A stretch of 64,000 nt of DNA from Pseudomonas sp. JM0905a (GTDB lineage Bacteria; Pseudomonadota; Gammaproteobacteria; Pseudomonadales; Pseudomonadaceae), in contig NZ_JACXBU010000012.1 in the NCBI RefSeq assembly GCF_014700075.1, positions 1 to 64,000 of the forward strand, given 5' to 3'. A program made the position numbers and the translations under genes. Position 1 is the first letter of the stretch, and each line of letters opens with the position of its first letter. Of this stretch, positions 34,951-43,121 are shown in pieces. The notes beneath the pieces were generated by a model. That model saw nothing but the letters and a program-made list of their open reading frames with translations. It did no database searches and was not told the origin of the DNA.

Positions 34951-35931
34951 ATGGCCAAAGCTGTTCGCTTTTATGAAGCCGGGGGACCGGAAGTACTTCG
35001 CTATGAAGAGGTCGAGGTTGGTGATCCGGGACCCGGTGAGGTGCGTGTCCGTCACGTCGCCGTAGGTCTGAACTACGCCGATACCTACTTCCGCAATGGT
35101 ACCTATCCGATCCCGCTGCCCAATGGCATTGGTGTCGAGGCTTCCGGCGTGGTGGTTGCGGTGGGCGAGGGCGTGGACAACGTCGCCCTGGGCGACCGCG
35201 TGACCTACACCGGCTTCATCAACACCCTCGGCGCGTACAGCACCGAGCGCCTGGTGCCCGCTGCGCCGCTGATCAAGCTGCCCGGCACCATCTCCTTCGA
35301 GACCGCTGCGGCCATGACCATGCGCGGCCTCACCTCCGCCTACCTGATGCGCCGCATCTATGACTTCAAGGAAGGCGACAGCATCCTCCTGCACGCTGCC
35401 GCTGGCGGCGTCGGCCTGATCGTTTCGCAGTGGGCCAAGCTGCTCGGCCTGAACGTGATCGGCACCGTGTCCACCGAAGGCAAGGCCGAAGTTGCCCGCG
35501 CCCACGGCTGTGACCACGTCATCAACTACAGCGAAGAAGACATTGCCAAGCGCGTACGCGAGCTGACCGGCGGTCGCGGCGTCGATGTGGTGTTCGACAG
35601 CGTTGGCAAGAACACCTTCATGTCTTCCCTAGACTCGCTCAAGCGCCGTGGCCTGATGGTCTGCGTCGGCACCGCGTCCGGCCCGATCCCGGCCTTCGAT
35701 CCGGTGCTGCTGGCGATGAAGGGCTCGCTGTTCATCACCCGTCCGGCCCTGGCCGATTACATCGCCGATCCGGCGGAGAAGGCGGACCTGGTGGGCGAAT
35801 TGTTCGACCACGTCGGCAACGGCCGCATTCGCATCGACATCAACCAGCACTACGCACTGGAAGATGCCGTTCAGGCCCACCGTGACCTGGAATCGCGCAA
35901 GACCACTGGTTCGTCCATCTTCGTCATCTGA
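34951..35931 (+). CDS. zinc-independent quinone oxidoreductase (MDR family)
   Basis: A 326-residue NADPH:quinone oxidoreductase of the Qor type. It lacks the alcohol-dehydrogenase zinc ligands, and shows NYADTYFRNGTYPIPLPNGIGVEASG near the N-terminus and the NADPH-binding HAAAGGVGLIVSQWAKLLG motif. Such enzymes reduce quinones or enones. GGAGACAGGC precedes the ATG at 34951. It is the first gene of a seven-gene operon under the shared promoter motif, so its role is probably in the degradation of the operon's substrate or detoxification of an intermediate. Confidence 0.9.
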   Translation: MAKAVRFYEAGGPEVLRYEEVEVGDPGPGEVRVRHVAVGLNYADTYFRNGTYPIPLPNGIGVEASGVVVAVGEGVDNVALGDRVTYTGFINTLGAYSTERLVPAAPLIKLPGTISFETAAAMTMRGLTSAYLMRRIYDFKEGDSILLHAAAGGVGLIVSQWAKLLGLNVIGTVSTEGKAEVARAHGCDHVINYSEEDIAKRVRELTGGRGVDVVFDSVGKNTFMSSLDSLKRRGLMVCVGTASGPIPAFDPVLLAMKGSLFITRPALADYIADPAEKADLVGELFDHVGNGRIRIDINQHYALEDAVQAHRDLESRKTTGSSIFVI

Positions 35932-35941
35932 GGCGCTGGTC

Positions 35942-36790
35942 ATGAATGTAGAGCAACTCACTTGCGCCATCGGCGCCGAAATCAGCGGTGTGAACCTGGG
36001 CGATGCCGCCCGGGACGAGGGCCTGTTCGCCGAGATCAAGGCGCTGCTGCTCAAGCACAAGGTGCTGTTCCTGCGTGATCAGAAAATCAGCCGTGCCGAG
36101 CACGTGGCCTTTGCCCGCCGCTTTGGCGAGCTGGAAGACCACCCGGTGGCCGGTAGTGACCCGGAGCATCCGGGCCTGGTGCGCATCTACAAGGACCCGG
36201 AGCAGCCCAACGACCGCTACGAGAACGCCTGGCACACCGACGCCACCTGGCGCGATGCACCGCCCATGGGTTGCGTGCTGCGCTGCGTGGAGTGCCCGCC
36301 AGTGGGCGGCGACACCATGTGGGCGAACATGGCGCTGGCCTACGAGAAGCTGCCGGAAGACGTGAAAGCGCGCATCGAGGGCCTGCGTGCCCGCCACAGC
36401 ATCGAGGCGAGCTTCGGCGCGGCCATGCCTATGGAAAAGCGCCTGGCGCTCAAGGCCATGTACCCGGATGCCGAGCATCCGGTGGTGCGCACCCACCCGG
36501 AAACCGGCGAAAAGATCCTCTTCGTCAACGCCTTCGCCACCCACTTCACCAACTTCCATACGCCCGAGCGCGTGCGCTACGGCCAGGACTACAGCATGGG
36601 CGGCAGCGACCTGCTGCGCTATCTGGTCAGCCAGGCGTACATCCCGGAGTACCAGGTGCGCTGGCGCTGGAAGAAGAACAGCGTGGCGATCTGGGACAAC
36701 CGCTCCACCCAGCACTACGCCGTCATGGATTACCCGCCCTGCGTCCGCAAGATGGAACGCGCCGGGATCATCGGTGACAAGACGTTCTGA
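35942..36790 (+). CDS. TauD/TfdA-family Fe(II)/2-oxoglutarate dioxygenase
   Basis: A 282-residue non-haem iron dioxygenase. The facial triad is visible: H98 and D100 in WHTDATW and H258 in STQHYAVMDY; R269 is placed to bind the 2-oxoglutarate carboxylate. Relatives hydroxylate a carbon next to a heteroatom and release sulfite from taurine, glyoxylate from aryloxyacetates, and so on. The substrate here is unknown. It starts 10 bp after the quinone reductase gene. A YeiH-type exporter at the operon end would fit a sulfonate or sulfate ester substrate, which is inference only. Confidence 0.9.
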   Translation: MNVEQLTCAIGAEISGVNLGDAARDEGLFAEIKALLLKHKVLFLRDQKISRAEHVAFARRFGELEDHPVAGSDPEHPGLVRIYKDPEQPNDRYENAWHTDATWRDAPPMGCVLRCVECPPVGGDTMWANMALAYEKLPEDVKARIEGLRARHSIEASFGAAMPMEKRLALKAMYPDAEHPVVRTHPETGEKILFVNAFATHFTNFHTPERVRYGQDYSMGGSDLLRYLVSQAYIPEYQVRWRWKKNSVAIWDNRSTQHYAVMDYPPCVRKMERAGIIGDKTF

Positions 36791-36859
36791 CCACCTGCCC
36801 ACCCGGCCAGGTGATACCCGGCCGGGACCTCTGAACAAGAACTTAAACAGGAGATCCCC

Positions 36860-37912
36860 ATGCAATTCCTCGACGATTCCTTGCACCCGGAAAACATGGA
36901 AAAGGTGGTCATCACCGTGGCGCCCTATGGCCCCGAGTGGATGCCGGCTGACTTCCCGGAAGACATTCCGGTGACCATGGACGAGCAGGTCCAGAAGGCT
37001 GTTGACTGCTATGAAGCAGGCGCCACTGTCCTGCACCTGCACGTGCGTGAACTGGACGGCACCGGCTCCAAGCGCCTGTCCAAGTTCAACGAGCTGATCG
37101 CCGGCGTGCGTGAAGCCGTACCGGACATGATCATCCAGGTGGGCGGCTCCATTTCCTTCGCTCCCGAGAGCGAAGGCGAGGCGGCCAAGTGGCTGTCCGA
37201 CGACACCCGCCACATGCTGGCCGAGCTGACCCCGAAGCCCGACCAGGTCACCGTGGCCATCAACACCACCCAGATGAACATCATGGAACTCCTCTATCCG
37301 GAGTACCTGAAGGGCACCTCCCTGGAAAACCCGGTCTACCAGGCCGCCTACAGCGAGATGACCGTGCCGGCCGGCCCGGCCTGGGTCGAGGAGCACCTCA
37401 AGCGCCTGATGGCCAACGGCATCCAGCCGCACTTCCAGCTCACCGGCATCCACGCCTTGGAAACCCTCGAGCGCCTGGTGCGCAAGGGCGTCTACAAGGG
37501 CCCGCTGAACCTGACCTGGATCGGCATCGGTGGCGGCTTCGACGGCCCCAACCCGTTCAACTTCTTCAACTTCATCCACCGTGCACCGAACGGCGGCACC
37601 CTCACGGCCGAGTCCCTGCTGAAGAACGTTCTGCCGTTCAACACCATGGCGCTCGCGATGGGCCTGCACCCGCGCGTCGGTATCGAAGACACCATCATCG
37701 ACCAGCACGGCAAGCGCTTCTCCTCCGTGCAGCAGATCCAGCAGACCGTGCGCATCGCCCACGAGCTGGGCCGCGAAATCGCCAGCGGCAAGGAAGCGCG
37801 CGAGATCTACAAGATCGGCGTGGAATACAAGGACGTGGAAGAAACCCTGCGCATGAACGGCATGGCGCCGAACCGCCAGCCGGGTCAGAAGCACGTTCCG
37901 ATGCGCACCTGA
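36860..37912 (+). CDS. beta-keto acid cleavage enzyme (BKACE, DUF849)
   Basis: A 350-residue BKACE-family protein, longer than the usual 270-310. These zinc enzymes condense a beta-keto acid with acetyl-CoA and split it to acetoacetate and a new CoA ester. The zinc-binding HLH is at residues 59-61 (ATVLHLHVREL). Further family pieces are MIIQVGGSISF, PHFQLTGIHALETLERLV and LNLTWIGIGGGFDGPNPFN; the C-terminus is extended. AGGAG lies before the ATG. Its partner enzymes here suggest the dioxygenase or reductase makes the keto acid it cleaves. Actual substrate unknown. Confidence 0.88.
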   Translation: MQFLDDSLHPENMEKVVITVAPYGPEWMPADFPEDIPVTMDEQVQKAVDCYEAGATVLHLHVRELDGTGSKRLSKFNELIAGVREAVPDMIIQVGGSISFAPESEGEAAKWLSDDTRHMLAELTPKPDQVTVAINTTQMNIMELLYPEYLKGTSLENPVYQAAYSEMTVPAGPAWVEEHLKRLMANGIQPHFQLTGIHALETLERLVRKGVYKGPLNLTWIGIGGGFDGPNPFNFFNFIHRAPNGGTLTAESLLKNVLPFNTMALAMGLHPRVGIEDTIIDQHGKRFSSVQQIQQTVRIAHELGREIASGKEAREIYKIGVEYKDVEETLRMNGMAPNRQPGQKHVPMRT

Positions 37913-38025
37913 CCAGCGTAGCCAGAAGGGCCGGCCCACAAGGTCGGCCCCGGCGGGGTGCTAACCGTATCCCCGCCAGCTAGCGTGACAAAAACAACTA
38001 CACGCACAGATTCAAGGTAACCGCG

Positions 38026-39327
38026 ATGGCCTTTCATTCCGCTGCCACCGCCGATTTCGACCAATCGGCCGTGAACGTCCCCCGCACCTACGCCTGGGTG
38101 GTATTCGCCCTGACGTTCGGTCTGCTGATCTCCGACTACATGTCGCGGCAGGTCCTCAACGCGGTATTCCCGCTGCTCAAGTCCGAATGGACGCTCTCCG
38201 ACTCCCAGCTTGGCCTGCTCAGCGGCATCGTCGCCCTGATGGTGGGGCTGCTGACCTTCCCGTTGTCGCTGCTGGCAGACCGCTGGGGCCGAGTGAAGAG
38301 CCTGGTACTGATGGCCATGCTCTGGAGCCTGGCAACCCTGGGCTGCGGTCTGGCGAAGAACTACGAACACATGTTCGTCGCGCGCTTCCTGGTGGGTGTG
38401 GGTGAAGCAGCCTATGGCAGCGTCGGCATTGCCGTGGTGCTGTCGGTATTCCCTCGCGAGATGCGCGCCACTGTCACCGGTGCCTTCATGGCTGGCGGCA
38501 TGTTCGGCTCGGTACTGGGCATGGCCCTGGGCGGCGTCCTGGCCCAACACCTGGGGTGGCGCTGGTCCTTCGCCGGCATGGCGATCTTCGGCCTGGTGCT
38601 GGCGCTGGTCTATCCAATGGTCGTCAAGCAGTCGCGCATCGGTAGTCCGCTGCCGGCGCGTAGTGCAACAGACGAATTCCCCTGCCGTCGCCCGCTGAAA
38701 ACCCTGTTCGCCAGCCACTCGGTGATCTGCGCTTACGTCGGCAGCGGCCTGCAGCTGTTCGTCGGCGCGGCGGTGATGGTTTGGTTCCCCAGCTACCTGA
38801 ATCGTTACTACTACATGGGCACCGATCAGGCTGGCGCTGTCTCGGCCATCATCGTGCTCACCGGCGGTGCCGGCATGATCCTCTGCGGCATGCTCAGCGA
38901 CCGCATGTGCCGCAATTCCCCGGACCGCAAGATCGCCCTGGCCATCGCCTATTGCCTGATCAGTTGCGTGCTCCTTTCCCTGGCATTCCGCATGGCGCCC
39001 GGCGTACCGCAGCTGGTGGTCATCGCCATGGCCATGCTGGTAGCGACCGGCACCTCCGGACCGGCCGGCGCCATGGTCGCCAACCTGACCCACTACTCGA
39101 TCCACGGTACTGCCTTTGCCACCCTGACCCTGGCCAACAACCTGCTTGGCCTGGCGCCCGGACCCTATGTCACTGGCGTGCTGGCCGATCTCTTCGGCCT
39201 GGATCGTGCCTTCCAGTTGATTCCGTTGATCAGCGTCGCTGCGGCCCTGGTGTTCTGGTACGGCAAGCGCCACTACCAGAAGGACATCCAGAAGCTCTCG
39301 CCGCTGATGGCAAGTGAGGAACGTTAA
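38026..39327 (+). CDS. MFS transporter
   Basis: A 433-residue major facilitator with twelve predicted helices. The signature between TM2 and TM3 is LLADRWGRVKSLVLM, and FVARFLVGVGEAAYGSVG on TM4 is typical of the anion/organophosphate and Spinster-like groups. Probably imports the substrate of the operon. Its stop overlaps the start of the DsbA-like gene (TAATG), showing translational coupling. Confidence 0.9.
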   Translation: MAFHSAATADFDQSAVNVPRTYAWVVFALTFGLLISDYMSRQVLNAVFPLLKSEWTLSDSQLGLLSGIVALMVGLLTFPLSLLADRWGRVKSLVLMAMLWSLATLGCGLAKNYEHMFVARFLVGVGEAAYGSVGIAVVLSVFPREMRATVTGAFMAGGMFGSVLGMALGGVLAQHLGWRWSFAGMAIFGLVLALVYPMVVKQSRIGSPLPARSATDEFPCRRPLKTLFASHSVICAYVGSGLQLFVGAAVMVWFPSYLNRYYYMGTDQAGAVSAIIVLTGGAGMILCGMLSDRMCRNSPDRKIALAIAYCLISCVLLSLAFRMAPGVPQLVVIAMAMLVATGTSGPAGAMVANLTHYSIHGTAFATLTLANNLLGLAPGPYVTGVLADLFGLDRAFQLIPLISVAAALVFWYGKRHYQKDIQKLSPLMASEER

Positions 39328-39995
39328 TGAAACCGCTGTTGGTCGAAATGACTTTCGACTTCATCTGTCCCTGGTGCCTGATCGGCAAACGCAACCTGGA
39401 GAAGGCCGTGCGCACGCTCGCGCAGAGTCGCCCGGATGTGCAGGTGCAAACGCGCTGGCGCGGCGTGCAGCTGCTGCCCCACCTGCCGGCGCAGGGTGTG
39501 CCCTTCATGGAGTTCTACGTGCAGCGCCTCGGTAGCGAAGGTGCGGTACGTGCCCGCCAGGAGCAGGTGCAGGATGCCGCCTACCACGCCGACGTGGATG
39601 TGGACCTGCGCCGTATCGAAGTCATGCCCAACACCGCCAATGCCCATCGCCTCCTGGCTCTGGCCAAGGAGCAGGGCAGCGAGCGGCAAGTGGAAACCCT
39701 GCTGGAGCGCCTGTTCGCCGGCTACTTCCAGTCCGGCGAGGACCTGGGCAACAGCGAGCTGCTGCTGAGCGTGGCCAGGCAGAGTGGTTTCGACCCGCGT
39801 CGCCTGGAAGCCGCGCTGTTCGACGACGGTCGCCCCTATGTCGGTAGCGAGGCCGTCCCGGCCACCCAGGCAGTGCCGTCTTTTGCGATCGACCAGCGCC
39901 TGTCGCTGGCCGGTGCTCAACCGCCGTGGCTGATGCTGGCCCAGTTGCAACGTGCCCTGGAGCTGCGTGCGGCGGCGGGGGTCTGCACCGCATGA
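39327..39995 (+). CDS. DsbA-family oxidoreductase (FrnE / HCCA-isomerase type)
   Basis: A 222-residue thioredoxin-fold protein without a signal peptide, hence cytoplasmic. It has the redox motif CPWC (FDFICPWCLIGKRNLEKA) and the cis-proline loop AVPSFAID near the C-terminus. Family members include FrnE disulfide oxidoreductases and 2-hydroxychromene-2-carboxylate isomerases; the intact CPWC favours a thiol-disulfide role or glutathione-dependent isomerisation. Start and stop overlap the neighbouring genes by 1 and 4 bp. Confidence 0.85.
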   Translation: MKPLLVEMTFDFICPWCLIGKRNLEKAVRTLAQSRPDVQVQTRWRGVQLLPHLPAQGVPFMEFYVQRLGSEGAVRARQEQVQDAAYHADVDVDLRRIEVMPNTANAHRLLALAKEQGSERQVETLLERLFAGYFQSGEDLGNSELLLSVARQSGFDPRRLEAALFDDGRPYVGSEAVPATQAVPSFAIDQRLSLAGAQPPWLMLAQLQRALELRAAAGVCTA

Positions 39996-40342
39996 CCCGG
40001 TTGGTGGAAGTTCCGGCAGCGCAGGTGCCGCCCGTGGGCGGGCGCAGCCTGTTCCGCCATGAAGAAAAGTCGCTGGTGCTGTTCAACCAGAACGGCGAGC
40101 TCTACGCCATCGACGAAGGCTGCCCGCACAACGGCGCGTCGCTGTTCAGTGGCCGCCTGGACGGGCGCCTGCTGCATTGCCCAGCCCACGGCCTGCGCTT
40201 CGATCTCGCCAGTGGCTGCGTGGCGGGCGTGAAAGGCTTTGGTGTCGCCACCTACGCGGTGGAGCTGCAGCAGGGCCGTTGTTTCATCGATCTGTCGCGG
40301 CCGCGGCCGCAGGAATCACTCGTATGTCTGCAACAGCAATAA
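39992..40342 (+). CDS. Rieske [2Fe-2S] ferredoxin-like protein
   Basis: A 116-residue stand-alone Rieske protein. The ligands are in CPHNGA and CPAHGL (C-x-H, then C-x2-H), spaced as in biphenyl-dioxygenase-type ferredoxins. It probably passes electrons to an oxygenase, but no Rieske oxygenase is in this operon, so its partner is unclear. ATG 39992 overlaps the DsbA-like stop (ATGA), and its end overlaps the YeiH-like gene by 19 bp. Confidence 0.87.
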   Translation: MTRLVEVPAAQVPPVGGRSLFRHEEKSLVLFNQNGELYAIDEGCPHNGASLFSGRLDGRLLHCPAHGLRFDLASGCVAGVKGFGVATYAVELQQGRCFIDLSRPRPQESLVCLQQQ

Positions 40343-41334
40343 CCGCGCTGGGATCGCGTACCCGGGTATTGATGCCCGGTGTGATCGTCAGCGCAGTGGT
40401 CGCCGCGGCGGCCACCTTTCTTTCCGAGCACTACGGTGCTCCGGTGATGCTCTTCGCCCTCCTGCTGGGCCTTGCAGTGAACTTCCTGGCGGCCGACGGT
40501 GCGTGCAAGCCCGGTATCGAGTTCACCGCCCGCGAAGTATTGCGGGTTGGCGTGGCACTGTTGGGCATTCGCATCACCCTGGAACAGATCGCGTCGCTCG
40601 GCTGGCAGCCAGTCGCCATGGTGGTGGCGCTGGTGGTGGTTACCATCCTTGTGTCAGTCGCAGTGGCGCGTCTGCTTGGCTTCAACAGCCTGTTCGGCCT
40701 GCTCACCGGTGGCGCCACGGCCATCTGTGGCGCTTCGGCGGCCCTGGCCCTGGCGGCGGCGCTGCCCAGCCATCCGCAGAAGGAGCGCGCGACGCTGTTC
40801 ACGGTGATCGGCGTATCGGCGCTGTCCACCCTGGCGATGATTCTCTACCCGATGATCGCCGAGGCCCTTGGGCTCTCGCCATTGCATGCCGGGTTCTTCA
40901 TCGGCGGCACCATCCATGACGTCGCCCAGGTGGTCGGCGCTGGCTACAGCATGGGTCACGAGACCGGCGACAGCGCCACCGTGGTCAAGCTGATGCGCGT
41001 GGCGATGCTGCTGCCGGTGATCGTCTGCGCCGCCATGATCACTCGCATGCGCGGCGCCGAGCCGGGCAGCAAGCGGCCGCCGCTGTTGCCCTGGTTCGCG
41101 GTGGGCTTCGTGATCCTGGCCGCGATCAACAGCACGGGCGTGATTCCGCCGGTGGTGCAAGAGGCAGGTAACGAGCTTTCACGCTGGTGCCTGGTGATCG
41201 CCATCAGCGCTCTGGGCATGAAAACCCAACTCAAGGACCTGGCCTCGGTGGGTATCAAGCCCATCCTGCTGATGGTGGGGGAAACCGCGTTCCTCGCCGT
41301 CCTGGTACTGGCCATGCTGCATTGGGGGTTCTGA
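40324..41334 (+). CDS. yeiH: YeiH-family (UPF0324) membrane protein, putative anion exporter
   Basis: A 336-residue inner-membrane protein with about ten helices. Family hallmarks are LLGLAVNFLA, REVLRVGVALLGIRITLEQIA, LTGGATAICGASAALALA, GGTIHDVAQVVGAGYSMG and SALGMKTQLKDL. YeiH proteins are annotated as putative sulfate or sulfite exporters without firm proof. AGGAA precedes the ATG at 40324, inside the end of the Rieske gene. It is the last gene of the operon, and a T8 terminator follows. Confidence 0.9.
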   Translation: MSATAITALGSRTRVLMPGVIVSAVVAAAATFLSEHYGAPVMLFALLLGLAVNFLAADGACKPGIEFTAREVLRVGVALLGIRITLEQIASLGWQPVAMVVALVVVTILVSVAVARLLGFNSLFGLLTGGATAICGASAALALAAALPSHPQKERATLFTVIGVSALSTLAMILYPMIAEALGLSPLHAGFFIGGTIHDVAQVVGAGYSMGHETGDSATVVKLMRVAMLLPVIVCAAMITRMRGAEPGSKRPPLLPWFAVGFVILAAINSTGVIPPVVQEAGNELSRWCLVIAISALGMKTQLKDLASVGIKPILLMVGETAFLAVLVLAMLHWGF

Positions 41335-41391
41335 AACCCTGCTCCTGCTCCCGTAAGGGGGTCATCGACGCCTGCCACAGCGGGCACTTTG

Positions 41392-41439
41392 CCGCGCGAC
41401 GAAGCCTCCTGGGACGGGTTTCGACGTGCGGTTTTTTTT
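41392..41439 (+). terminator. terminator after the catabolic operon
   Basis: CCGCGCGACG (41392-41401) pairs imperfectly with CGACGTGCGG (41422-41431), and eight T residues follow (41432-41439). The T-run is the strongest part of the evidence. Located 58 bp after the yeiH-like stop. Confidence 0.55.
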
Positions 41440-41741
41440 GCCCTCATTTTTTGTGGGAGCGGAGGCTTCTCGCAGTGACGATTCGAATGCCCGGGGTAGC
41501 AGGATGAAGCCGATTCGGTAGGGTGTGCCTCTCGTAGGTTGGTCAGAGCGGAGCGATACCCATCGATGCGCGGCAATCGGCAGCATGCGGCGATCCAGTC
41601 CGCGAAAGTGCCGGGGCAGAGTGCTACCAATGGTTGGTACGGTGCCTGGCCATTTCGCGAATAAATTCGCTCCCACAGGGCAGGACTGCGTCCTGCCTGG
41701 CGATTGAAATCGCCCCCACAGGACTGTGCCAATCGTGTCTC
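41440..41741. repeat. intergenic region with two REP-like elements
   Basis: No gene. It contains GCGAATAAATTCGC plus TCCCACAGG (41657-41679), immediately followed by the hairpin GCAGGAC-TGC-GTCCTGC (41680-41696) and GCGATTGAAATCGC plus CCCCCACAGG (41700-41723). The upstream part (41520-41620) has the AGCGGAGCGATACCCATC type of sequence seen in other dispersed Pseudomonas intergenic repeats. Confidence 0.6.
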
Positions 41742-42800
41742 TTACTCCTCCGCCTTTACCTGATGATCGCGACGCCAGGCTGCCGGGGCGGCGCCAAACT
41801 GGGTGGTGAACCAGCGGGTGAAGGAGCTGGGTACCGAATAGCCCAGCAGGTCGGCGATGCGGGAGAGGGAATAGCGCGGATTCTCCATGTAGCGCAGGAC
41901 CAGGTCGCGGCGCACCTCGTTGATCAGGTCGGAGAAGGTCATTTCGCTTTCTTCCAGGCGCCGCTGCAGGGTGCGCACGTTCATCCCGAGGGACTGGGCG
42001 ATCTGCTCGATGGTGGCACGGCCCATGGGCAGCAGCAGGTAGATGGCCTTGCGCACGTCGTTCAGGGTCGACTGCTGGGCGGCGCCGGGCAGGGACTCCA
42101 CCAGGCGCCGCGCATGCCGGGCCATGGCCGGGTCGGCCAGGGGATTGGCCTTGTCCAGGTCGGCGGCCTGGCAAACGATGCCATTGAACTCGCTACCGAA
42201 TTCCACCTTGCAGCCGAACACCCGCCGATGCAGTTGCAGGTCGGGTGGCGCGTCGTGGGTGAAGTTCACCGCCAGCGGGCGCCAGCCCGAGCCGAGGAGG
42301 GCGCTGCACATGCGGAACAGCACGCCGATGGCCAGCTCGATGCCCTGGCGCACGGCCACCGGCGGGTCGGTGATGATCTCTTCGCGCAGCACCACTGTCT
42401 TGCCCACTTCGTCCACGAACAGCGCAAGGGATTCGTTGAGCAGGTGACGGTACTGGACGATGGTCTCCAGCGCGTCGCGCAGCGTTGGCTGGTGCGACAG
42501 CAGCAGGCTGATGGCGCCGAAGTCCGAAAGCTGGCGGGACTCGGCCATGCGCAGGCCGAAGGTGAGGCAGCCACTGATGCGGGCGGAGTCTTCCAGGAGA
42601 GTAGCGGCCGCCGAGGTGGGCAGGCGTTGGTCGGGGTTTTCTATCAGTGCCTGGCTGAGGCCAGCCTGGCGCAGCATCTGTTGCGGATTGAGACCGAGGT
42701 GTTGGGCCACTTCCATGTAGTTGGTAAGGGCCGCCGCGCGAACCATTGGGGTCATGTTGATCGCCACGCTGTCGTTGTACCGGAGCGGGCCTGTAGGCAT
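41742..42800 (-). CDS. AraC-family regulator with N-terminal ligand domain
   Basis: A 352-residue activator. Residues up to about 215 form the arabinose-binding-like (PF12625) sensor (MVRAAALTNYMEVAQHLGLNP, LLSHQPTLRDALETIVQYRH). The C-terminal AraC double HTH follows (IEQIAQSLGMNVRTLQRRLEE and RIADLLGYSVPSSFTRWFTTQFGAAPAAWRR). The group often senses fatty-acid-like or aromatic ligands. The start is unsure; 42872, 42800 and 42755 are all possible, without a clear ribosome binding site. It lies between two operons sharing a promoter motif and is the obvious candidate to bind it. Confidence 0.87.
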   Translation of the reverse strand: MPTGPLRYNDSVAINMTPMVRAAALTNYMEVAQHLGLNPQQMLRQAGLSQALIENPDQRLPTSAAATLLEDSARISGCLTFGLRMAESRQLSDFGAISLLLSHQPTLRDALETIVQYRHLLNESLALFVDEVGKTVVLREEIITDPPVAVRQGIELAIGVLFRMCSALLGSGWRPLAVNFTHDAPPDLQLHRRVFGCKVEFGSEFNGIVCQAADLDKANPLADPAMARHARRLVESLPGAAQQSTLNDVRKAIYLLLPMGRATIEQIAQSLGMNVRTLQRRLEESEMTFSDLINEVRRDLVLRYMENPRYSLSRIADLLGYSVPSSFTRWFTTQFGAAPAAWRRDHQVKAEE

Positions 42801-42994
42801 GCGCCGATTGTTCTTGTCAGATAAAGCGAAGTGAGTCTGTCGTCGCGGATAGTCTTTGAATTTGTCTTTCATGACAACGCCGGCATTTTTCCCTGTTCCG
42901 GCCAAATGAAAGTAAAGCCAATCCGTGGAAATTGGCCCAGGCCACGGACGGCGGGCATGACCCCCGAACGAACCGTCAGGCGGGGCAAAATCGC

Positions 42995-43060
42995 GCTGTC
43001 ATGAAATGCGAAGTACCTGACGTTCTATGCAAAGCGGCTACCCCCCCGCACCTCTACTGT
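42995..43060 (+). promoter_or_regulatory. shared promoter motif, copy B (hydrolase/DUF1302 operon)
   Basis: 42995-43035 is the partner of 34834-34874. The two half-sites (TCATGAAATGCGAAG and the weaker GACGTTCTATGCAAAG) are again 21 bp apart. The -10-like TACTGT is at 43055-43060, 60 bp from the motif start as in copy A. It lies between the AraC gene and the divergent hydrolase gene. Confidence 0.7.
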
Positions 43061-43121
43061 TTGCATCACGAAGTTCCTTCCGCCGCGATGGCGATCCCAT
43101 CAGACGCAACAGGTTAATGAC

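Noticed and set aside
35924..37939. A 671-codon minus-strand frame opposite the dioxygenase and BKACE genes
   Set aside because: No recognisable motif, spans two real genes and their intergenic gap, and has the His/Gly-rich composition of mirror frames.
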